A model generated the notes under the pieces. It saw only the letters and a program-made list of their open reading frames with translations. It was not told the origin of the DNA and ran no database searches. The position numbers and the translations under genes were made by a program. Positions 41,256-46,992 of a DNA stretch of 46,992 nucleotides are shown here, in pieces. Each line of letters starts with the position of its first letter. Positions within the stretch are counted from its first letter, which is position 1. The DNA lies in assembly GCA_002362105.1 (NCBI GenBank), contig DETD01000031.1:159305-206296 (forward strand), written 5' to 3'. The DNA comes from Bacteroidales bacterium UBA3297 (GTDB lineage Bacteria; Bacteroidota; Bacteroidia; Bacteroidales; Paludibacteraceae).

Positions 41256-43451
41256 CTACTTCACCACCACCTTGCGGTTGCCCACCACATAAACACCCGC
41301 AGGGACAGCAACCAGGTGTTGCTGGCGTGCCTGCAAGGCGAAACTGCCGACATGGACGCCCGTCACAGAATTGACCTCGACCACACAATCGACAGCCGAC
41401 AGCAACGCCATACCCCCTTGGATAGTTGTAATGGTAAGCGGCACATCGAACTCTACCAGCAAGCCCCCCGTATTTTCTTTCAACGAACGGTACAGCACAA
41501 TTTCGAGGTCGGTATCGGGCATTTCCACACCGATGTGCGAGACCGAATCGGGCACTGGAGAGAAAACCACCTGCCGATTGCCCATTCTAGCCACAAGCGA
41601 GTCGACACGGTAATTCTCTTGTTTCGTCCACGAAATGTGTACCGAATCGCCATAAAAAGCCTTTTCAGCACTAACAACAGCCCCACCTTCAGCCGAAACC
41701 GCGTGCAATTTCAGCGGTTTGCAGTTACGGTTGTATCGGTAAGCGTCGAACACAGGCAGAGCGCGTCCCTCGAAGTCGAAAAGTGTCGTGTTTTCCACCA
41801 CATTGGCATCGGGCGTATTCCATTTGTACCAGTGTGCCCATCCCGTCGCATTCTTGCCCGACGGGTCCTCCACATGAATCATCATAGGGTCCCAATAGAG
41901 GTCGCCCACCACATGGTTCACATTGCCAGGAGCCACACCCTTCAGTTCGTTCAGCACATCGGCCATAAAGCCTTTCTGTCCGTTCTTGTCGAAGAGGTAG
42001 CGCGACTTATAGTCTGGAGCCGTATAAGGCAGCTGTCCGTCGCTTCCGTCTTTGCGTTTGGCAGTCCAGTTGTAGCCCGTTTCCATTACCAGAATATCCT
42101 TCTTATAGCGGTTGATGAGTTGTGCGTAGAACTTAGCCGCCTGTGCAGCGGTGGCAGTACTCCACGAAGGGTAATACGAGGCACCAATCACATCGAAATT
42201 GGCCCCCGCCTTCTTTAATTCGTCAAAATACCACGAATAGACCCACCCGTCCACATGCCCGGCCTTGTCGACCACATCGTAAGTATTGTCGGCCAGGTGG
42301 ATAACAACCTGCGAATTGGGGCTGACCTCCTTTACCGCCTTGTAGCCCGCATTCACAATTTTGGCGATGGCCGCCCAGTTCTTGTAGCCCTGCGGCATAT
42401 CGGCAGAGGCTTCAGAAGCCGGAACATCGTAAGAATAGGCATAAGGGAAAAGGAAACCGCCATTGGTCTCGTTACCGAGCGACACATAGGCAGGATAGAT
42501 GCCAAGAGCGGCCAGATTCTGCATTACCTTTTTTGTATAGTTGTAGGCACAGTCGGCCAGCGTAGCCACCTCATTGCCAGCGCCCGCCTTCTTCACGGCT
42601 TGCAGCCAGTCGGCCGGCACATTCTGCCGGGTACCATTGCTCCAGTAGTCGCTCCAGTTAAACGTAAACTGGATATCCATACCCGCCTCGTCGGCCATTT
42701 TAGCCAACTGCAGGCAGTCGCTTTCGTCCTGATAGCCTTCGGGCAGGCAGTAAGTGCCCGTATTGTCAGGCTGTCCCGGATTGTTCGACAAGCGGATGCG
42801 GACAAAGTTCATACCATTACCGGCAAGGTAGTTGATGACGTTCTGCGCCATCTCTTCCCGGGAAGCACCGCTAGGGCACAGAGTGTTACCCTTCTCGTCG
42901 GCATAGCGTCCGCCAAAATCAAGCACATAATTGAGTTCGGTAATATCGCCACCCTGGTAGAAATGGAACGCGTCGGACTTCGTCACCTCCAAATCGGCCA
43001 CCTGCACCTCGTCCGCACCATCGGAAAACAGGCCAGCCAGCAGCGAGTTGCCCAAGGTACCCACGCCACGCACCGTCACCTTCAGATTCGAGCCGACAGG
43101 GACAGCCGTCGAGGCCATAGAATAGCCCTCGCCCTTACCAAAAAGGAAGCAGACGCCATTGGCCGAAGGAGCAGAGAGCGTAGCCGTAATGTCGTAAAAA
43201 CCAGGGGTAAGGTTGTTGAAGAGGCGGCAGGCCGAAAGCGGTTCGCCTTTGTACAGCACCACCTTGTTCCCGTCTTGGTGTCCCTTTTCCTTGTCGGCAA
43301 AGCGTTCAAGGAAAGAGGCATCGGTATTCTTGCCTGAGAAATCGTTCACCAGCGTTCCGCCAACAAAGTCCCAACCCTGGGCAGAAGCAAACACAGGAGC
43401 GGCCAAAAGCGCCCCACCTAGCATATATTTACAGATTTTTTTACCGAGCAT
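41256..43451 (-). CDS. Secreted GH53 endo-beta-1,4-galactanase
   Basis: The 731-aa protein starts with a signal peptide (cleavage near FASA|Q), followed by a beta-rich N-terminal domain of about 150 residues, a GH53 catalytic TIM barrel (about 160-540) and C-terminal beta domains. The acid/base Glu328 lies in SLGNETNGG and the nucleophile Glu457 in METGYNW. GH53 enzymes cut the beta-1,4-galactan side chains of pectin. The end, VPAGVYVVGNRKVVVK, resembles a type IX secretion sorting tail. No SusC/SusD pair or other glycan genes are near, so it is an orphan enzyme rather than part of a local utilisation locus. Confidence 0.92.
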   Translation of the reverse strand: MLGKKICKYMLGGALLAAPVFASAQGWDFVGGTLVNDFSGKNTDASFLERFADKEKGHQDGNKVVLYKGEPLSACRLFNNLTPGFYDITATLSAPSANGVCFLFGKGEGYSMASTAVPVGSNLKVTVRGVGTLGNSLLAGLFSDGADEVQVADLEVTKSDAFHFYQGGDITELNYVLDFGGRYADEKGNTLCPSGASREEMAQNVINYLAGNGMNFVRIRLSNNPGQPDNTGTYCLPEGYQDESDCLQLAKMADEAGMDIQFTFNWSDYWSNGTRQNVPADWLQAVKKAGAGNEVATLADCAYNYTKKVMQNLAALGIYPAYVSLGNETNGGFLFPYAYSYDVPASEASADMPQGYKNWAAIAKIVNAGYKAVKEVSPNSQVVIHLADNTYDVVDKAGHVDGWVYSWYFDELKKAGANFDVIGASYYPSWSTATAAQAAKFYAQLINRYKKDILVMETGYNWTAKRKDGSDGQLPYTAPDYKSRYLFDKNGQKGFMADVLNELKGVAPGNVNHVVGDLYWDPMMIHVEDPSGKNATGWAHWYKWNTPDANVVENTTLFDFEGRALPVFDAYRYNRNCKPLKLHAVSAEGGAVVSAEKAFYGDSVHISWTKQENYRVDSLVARMGNRQVVFSPVPDSVSHIGVEMPDTDLEIVLYRSLKENTGGLLVEFDVPLTITTIQGGMALLSAVDCVVEVNSVTGVHVGSFALQARQQHLVAVPAGVYVVGNRKVVVK

Positions 43452-43477
43452 TACCTATAATGTTATAAACCAACAGA

Positions 43478-43485
43478 CAAATATA
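43478..43485 (-). promoter_or_regulatory. -7 element of the GH53 gene
   Basis: The minus strand reads TATATTTG; leader about 21 nt to the ATG at 43451. Confidence 0.5.
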
Positions 43486-43529
43486 GGCAAAAACTACGTT
43501 TCCAATCCACTTCTCTCCACTAAAAACCG

Positions 43530-44822
43530 CTAAAGCACACCAGGAACCCCTATCGCATACAAAGGGATATTCGTCATCCAATCTTGTTCACGGAAATGAG
43601 ACATAGAAGTGCGGATGCCGTGCAAAGCAGGATACTTTTTCACAAAAGACTTCAAACTTTTCGCTTGCAAGTTTTCTTCCGCCTTCACTTCTATCGGAAT
43701 GATTTTATCCTCCAATTGCACTAGGAAGTCAATCTCTCCCGACGAATTATCAGCAGACCAATAATAGACAGATGACATAGAGGAACGTAATTGCTGGAAA
43801 ACGTATTGTTCTGTCAAAGCCCCTTTATAATCGGTAAACAGCGAGGAACCTTGCAATAAAACCGTTGCCGGTATATTATTCATTGCACATAACAGACCGA
43901 CATCGACCAAAAAGATTTTAAAAGCAGAGAAAACCTCATAGGCAGAAAGGGGCATCAGGCCACACTTCGTGCGTGAGACCTTGTACAGCAAACCAGCATC
44001 GGCCAACCACTCTATCGCCAATTCGAATTCTTTGGCACGCCCCCCTTCCTTTATCAAGCCGAAAATGTACTTTTTATTTTCCTTCGACAATTGTGCCATT
44101 ATTGACTTCCACACCATACGGATACGGGGCACTTCTGCCAAAGGCGCATGTTTTGAGAAGTCGTTGTCGTAAGTGGTTAAAATCGATTTTTGGATTTCAC
44201 GTATACGGGTCAAACTACCATTTGCGACATAATCGGAGACGACCCCCGGCATACCACCCACAAAATAATAAGTGCGCAAGTGCTGACACAGCAATTCGTG
44301 GAAAGGAGCTATCAGGCTCCAGTCTTTTACTGTCAGTACTTCGGCTAACTGCTTTGCACCAACTGCTATTAGGAATTCTATGAAACTGAGCGGAGCTAAG
44401 TCTAAGAACTCCACTTTGCCGACAGGAAAAGAAGTACCTTGGTGCAACGTTATACCCAAAAGCGAGCCCGCAGCTATTATGCTGTATTCGGGCGCTTTTT
44501 CTTGAAAATACTTCAAGGCCGTCACCCCCCGTGGCGCTTCTTGTAGTTCATCGAACAACAAGAGGGTCTTGGAATCAATTTCAGTAGAAGAGGCTATAGA
44601 GAGTTGCATAATAATGCGTTTGATATCGAAGTCCTTTTCAAATACATTTTTAGCAAGTTCATTATCCTCGAAATTGATATAAACCCACTTCTTGTATTCT
44701 TTTTTAGCGAATTCCTTCATCAGCCAGGTCTTACCAACCTGCCTTGCACCTCTAATTATTAGAGGTTTACGCGAAGGGTTTAACTTCCATTCTTTTAGAT
44801 ATTCTACCGCTTTCCTATACAT
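43530..44822 (-). CDS. AAA ATPase with DUF4143 domain
   Basis: The 430-aa protein has an N-terminal P-loop ATPase (AAA_14) with Walker A GARQVGKT (25-32) and Walker B LLLFDELQEAP (about 86-96), followed by a C-terminal DUF4143 domain (about 210-420) that contains a restriction-endonuclease-like core: the Asp/Glu and Lys of GEIDFLVQLEDKIIPIEVKAEE near 365-385 fit a D-x-ExK nuclease motif. Function is unknown. Such genes often occur in many copies per genome, sometimes as broken ones. Four 33-bp tandem repeats lie immediately upstream of its -7 element. Confidence 0.9.
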   Translation of the reverse strand: MYRKAVEYLKEWKLNPSRKPLIIRGARQVGKTWLMKEFAKKEYKKWVYINFEDNELAKNVFEKDFDIKRIIMQLSIASSTEIDSKTLLLFDELQEAPRGVTALKYFQEKAPEYSIIAAGSLLGITLHQGTSFPVGKVEFLDLAPLSFIEFLIAVGAKQLAEVLTVKDWSLIAPFHELLCQHLRTYYFVGGMPGVVSDYVANGSLTRIREIQKSILTTYDNDFSKHAPLAEVPRIRMVWKSIMAQLSKENKKYIFGLIKEGGRAKEFELAIEWLADAGLLYKVSRTKCGLMPLSAYEVFSAFKIFLVDVGLLCAMNNIPATVLLQGSSLFTDYKGALTEQYVFQQLRSSMSSVYYWSADNSSGEIDFLVQLEDKIIPIEVKAEENLQAKSLKSFVKKYPALHGIRTSMSHFREQDWMTNIPLYAIGVPGVL

Positions 44823-44841
44823 ACTCTCACACTATTTTCTG

Positions 44842-44849
44842 CAAAAATA
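44842..44849 (-). promoter_or_regulatory. -7 element of the DUF4143 ATPase gene
   Basis: The minus strand reads TATTTTTG, about 20 nt before the ATG; the 33-bp repeat array begins 1 nt upstream and occupies the -33 region. Confidence 0.45.
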
Positions 44850-44850
44850 T

Positions 44851-44973
44851 AAAAAGTCCGCCTTAAAAGTGTAGCATCAATGCAAAAAGTCCGACTAAAA
44901 AGTGTAACAACAATACAAAAAGTCCACCTTAAAAGTGTAGCAACAGCACAAAAAGTCCGACTAAAAAGTGTAG
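44851..44973. repeat. Four 33-bp tandem repeats upstream of the DUF4143 ATPase
   Basis: Units start at 44851, 44884, 44917 and 44950 with exact 33-bp spacing. Each begins AAAAAGTCC and holds AAAAGTGTA 15 nt in. Units 1 and 3 share CCTTAAAAGTGTAG, units 2 and 4 share GACTAAAAAGTGTA, so the array is also two 66-bp repeats. It is not coding on either strand. Confidence 0.85.
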
Positions 44974-44997
44974 ATTAGAAATAAAATAAATTGATAA

Positions 44998-45780
44998 TCA
45001 AGACTTTTCACCAAACAGATTCGCCATCTTCATTTTCAGTTTATAGCGGCGTATAAAAGCCATATCGTGACGGCGTTTAATCTCCAGCATATCGGCCAGC
45101 ATTCCGTCATCGCCATTCATAGCCCGCACATAGGCCTCAGCCACCGCACGGAACTGGAGTTTGCCCCCCGAAAAACGGGTCATATTCTCGTACCGGCTGA
45201 CAGCCGACGGCATAGTCCCTTCCGGTGAGAAATCCATACGGTTGATGTCGATAAGCGAAAACGTATAAGTGCCATCGGTTTGCCTATGGTAGAGCACATT
45301 AGTCGAGTTAAGGTCGTGGTGCAGAATGCCCTTCTTGTGGAGGGTGGCGATAAACTCGCCAAAATTAGCAGCCAGTTGCACATCGAAATCGTCGATGTTG
45401 ATGCGTTCTTCGATAGGCGGCGCAAAATCAGCCTTCGAAATATAGTAACCGTAAACCATACGTCCGCCTTGCCATTCCTCGGCATAGGCCATTGCTTCGG
45501 GCGTATCGATGCCACGTTTCTGCAGTTCCAGCGCATTCTTGTAGGCACGCTCGGCCTTGCTGGCGCGGAAGAAAGAGTACACCACACTGCGGAAAAAGCC
45601 AAGGCGTTTGAAGCGCTTTACCACCACTTTTTCGTTGTTGAAATCGAGCACCTTAATGACATTGCGTTTGTTGTAAACGGTTTCACCACCCTCGGCAAAC
45701 ACCTGGGGCAGTTTAGACACGAAACCGGAAAAGACTGCAGTGTTGTATTTGGCGTTGATTTCAAATTTGAGTTTTGGCAT
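44998..45780 (-). CDS. Kdo/WaaP-like lipopolysaccharide kinase
   Basis: The 260-aa protein has the protein-kinase-like fold of LPS core sugar kinases. The phosphate-anchoring Lys55 lies in KVVVKRFKRL, the catalytic loop is HHDLNSTN (His154-His155-Asp156, Asn161) and the metal Asp178 in SLIDINRM replaces the DFG Asp. Members phosphorylate Kdo or heptose in the inner core of LPS. The target sugar is inferred. The gene has its own -7 element at 45803-45810. It follows the glycan theme of the window but is separate from the other glycan genes. Confidence 0.85.
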   Translation of the reverse strand: MPKLKFEINAKYNTAVFSGFVSKLPQVFAEGGETVYNKRNVIKVLDFNNEKVVVKRFKRLGFFRSVVYSFFRASKAERAYKNALELQKRGIDTPEAMAYAEEWQGGRMVYGYYISKADFAPPIEERINIDDFDVQLAANFGEFIATLHKKGILHHDLNSTNVLYHRQTDGTYTFSLIDINRMDFSPEGTMPSAVSRYENMTRFSGGKLQFRAVAEAYVRAMNGDDGMLADMLEIKRRHDMAFIRRYKLKMKMANLFGEKS

Positions 45781-45802
45781 AAGACGTGGATTATTTCATA
45801 AA

Positions 45803-45810
45803 CAAAGATA
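45803..45810 (-). promoter_or_regulatory. -7 element of the LPS kinase gene
   Basis: The minus strand reads TATCTTTG; leader about 17 nt. No clear -33 box. Confidence 0.5.
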
Positions 45811-45927
45811 AAAAAATAAGTGGAATTGGGTAGTTTTCAGAAAAGGTTTGCACTCCCCAACCCAAGAAGAGGAGTTGAAAAGCCATGGAGACGGGCGGGA
45901 ACAACCAGTGCAAGCGTACCATGGGAA

Positions 45928-45960
45928 TAAAAAAATCCCGCAAGCGACTTGCGGGATTTT
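45928..45960 (-). terminator. Terminator of the acyl-CoA dehydrogenase gene
   Basis: AAAATCCCGCAAG/CTTGCGGGATTTT, 13 bp with a 3-nt loop, followed on the minus strand by TTT and A. It lies 22 nt past the stop. Confidence 0.85.
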
Positions 45961-45982
45961 CAAAGATTATGTTGCGAATAAA

Positions 45983-46992
45983 TTATTCAGCAGCAGGAGC
46001 TTCAACCTGACGGAAGTTAGGGAGAAGAGCAGCATCGAACTTCATAACGTAGTTGTAGTGCTTCTCGATTTCGCTTTCAGCGAAGCGTACGTATACGTTA
46101 GCGCTCTTAGCGAAGAGGTCAGGACGGTTGCTAGCATCCTTAATGATGAGCAAGCTCATGATACAGTCGGCAGCCATCTCGTACAAGCGGCGAGCCAAGA
46201 AGTCGTGCAGTTCGTCGTTTTCAGCAGCGTTCACCTTAGCCACAGCCTCTTCGTACTTCTTAACCATAGCGGCAGCAGTGCTCTTCAAGCCAGCGAACTC
46301 AGGAGCAACTTCTTCCTGCAAATAGTCGTTGAGGACAGAGCTGTAGAAGCCAGAAGTAACGTAGCGGATAGCAGCCACAGTCTGCAACTGGGTAGTACCC
46401 TCGTAGATAGAAGTGATACGGGCGTCGCGGTAGATGCGCTGACAAGCGTACTCGAGCATGAAACCTGAACCACCGTGGATCTGGATACAGTCGTAAGCGT
46501 TCTGGTTACAGTACTCAGAGTTCATACCCTTAGCAAGCGGAGTGAAGGCATCGGCCAACTTAGCGAAGGTCTTGCATTCCTTTCTCTCTTCAGGGGTGAG
46601 CTTGCGGCTGCGCTCAATGTCTTCAAGCGCCTTGTACACGTCAACGTAGCGAGCGCACTGGTAGAACAAAGAACGACCTGCGTCGAGTTTCGCCTTCATG
46701 ATAGCGAGCATATCGTAAACAGCAGGGAAGTTGATGATGTTCTTACCGAACTGTGCACGGTCTTTCGCATAAGCGAGACCCTCGTTGTAAGCAGCCTGAG
46801 AAAGACCTACAGACTGAGCAGCGATACCCAGACGGGCGCCGTTCATCAAAGACATCACATATTTGATAAGACCGAGTTTGCGGTCGCCGCAAAGTTCAGC
46901 CTTAGCGTTCTTGTAAACCAATTCGCAGGTAGGAGAGCCGTGGATGCCGAGCTTGTTCTCGATACGGCGCACGTCAACACCACCCTGGCGCT
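45983..46992 (-). CDS. Acyl-CoA dehydrogenase, C-terminal part (runs off the right edge)
   Basis: The frame is open to the window end; at least 336 residues of the C-terminal part are present. GARLGIAAQSVGLSQAAYNEGLAYAKDRAQFGK and IQIHGGSGFMLEYACQRIYRDARITSIYEGTTQLQ are the helical-domain hallmarks of the FAD-dependent acyl-CoA dehydrogenases that oxidise acyl-CoA to enoyl-CoA. The C-terminal 130 residues form an extra helical region seen in longer family members; it ends in FRQVEAPAAE. The GTG at 46972 is internal, not the start. The N-terminal part and the electron-transfer partner (EtfAB) lie outside the window. Confidence 0.93.
   Translation of the reverse strand, partial: RQGGVDVRRIENKLGIHGSPTCELVYKNAKAELCGDRKLGLIKYVMSLMNGARLGIAAQSVGLSQAAYNEGLAYAKDRAQFGKNIINFPAVYDMLAIMKAKLDAGRSLFYQCARYVDVYKALEDIERSRKLTPEERKECKTFAKLADAFTPLAKGMNSEYCNQNAYDCIQIHGGSGFMLEYACQRIYRDARITSIYEGTTQLQTVAAIRYVTSGFYSSVLNDYLQEEVAPEFAGLKSTAAAMVKKYEEAVAKVNAAENDELHDFLARRLYEMAADCIMSLLIIKDASNRPDLFAKSANVYVRFAESEIEKHYNYVMKFDAALLPNFRQVEAPAAE

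Noticed and set aside
44851..44973. Possible CRISPR array
   Set aside because: The repeats are contiguous at 33-bp period without spacers, and no cas genes are present.

Overview
The window looks like chromosomal DNA from a Bacteroidota bacterium, most likely of the order Bacteroidales. The evidence is the repeated promoter element TAnnTTTG (often with TTTG 19-20 nt upstream) in front of genes instead of sigma70-type boxes, the near absence of Shine-Dalgarno sequences, a long SecA (about 1120 aa), a DUF6576-type tail on a rhomboid, a WbsX-family glycosyltransferase, a reverse-order rubrerythrin next to a Fur-family regulator, and a secreted GH53 galactanase. Genus cannot be fixed by reading alone. 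There is no rRNA, CRISPR array, phage or insertion sequence; only the first 18 nt of a tRNA show at the left edge.

Layout. 1-3652 (-): tRNA 5' end, then an envelope operon of MOP-type flippase, transglutaminase-like protein and LD-carboxypeptidase. 3752-4015 (-): HU. 4286-8862 (+): two rhomboid proteases, an EEP-fold phosphohydrolase and thiC, tightly packed. 8944-9213 (+): rpsO. 9518-13536 (+): RNase R, a lipoprotein overlapping it, and a FISUMP-like secreted protein. 13652-15146 (-): an AT-rich orphan with deaminase-like zinc motifs and a headless fragment of a small beta-rich protein. 15147-22016 (-): surface glycan and envelope genes (three glycosyltransferases, hexapeptide acyltransferase, WbsX enzyme) with hemW, a DUF1294 protein and a lipoprotein between them. 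22206-29730 (-): porin, DUF1846 protein, C-terminally extended Lgt, SecA. 30011-34065 (-): large MscS-type channel, rubrerythrin, Fur/PerR-type regulator. 34304-37182 (+): YgiQ radical-SAM protein with an RG/N-rich tail and two mini PspC proteins. 37272-38165 (-) and 38390-39811 (+): divergent AraC regulator and S-adenosylhomocysteinase, separated by degenerate 23-bp direct repeats. 39967-41241 (+): secreted thioredoxin and a membrane protein that looks frameshifted. 41256-43451 (-): GH53 galactanase. 43530-44822 (-): AAA/DUF4143 ATPase with four 33-bp tandem repeats in front. 44998-45780 (-): Kdo/WaaP-like kinase. 45983 to the right edge (-): acyl-CoA dehydrogenase, partial.

Most of the content is envelope biology: lipoprotein maturation (Lgt), export (SecA), rhomboid proteolysis, peptidoglycan trimming, glycan assembly and export, porin and mechanosensing. 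The points most worth a second look are the orphan deaminase-like protein, the 33-bp repeat array before the DUF4143 ATPase, the 23-bp repeats between araC and ahcY, the extra membrane segment and soluble domain on Lgt, and thiC inside a rhomboid operon without a visible TPP riboswitch.
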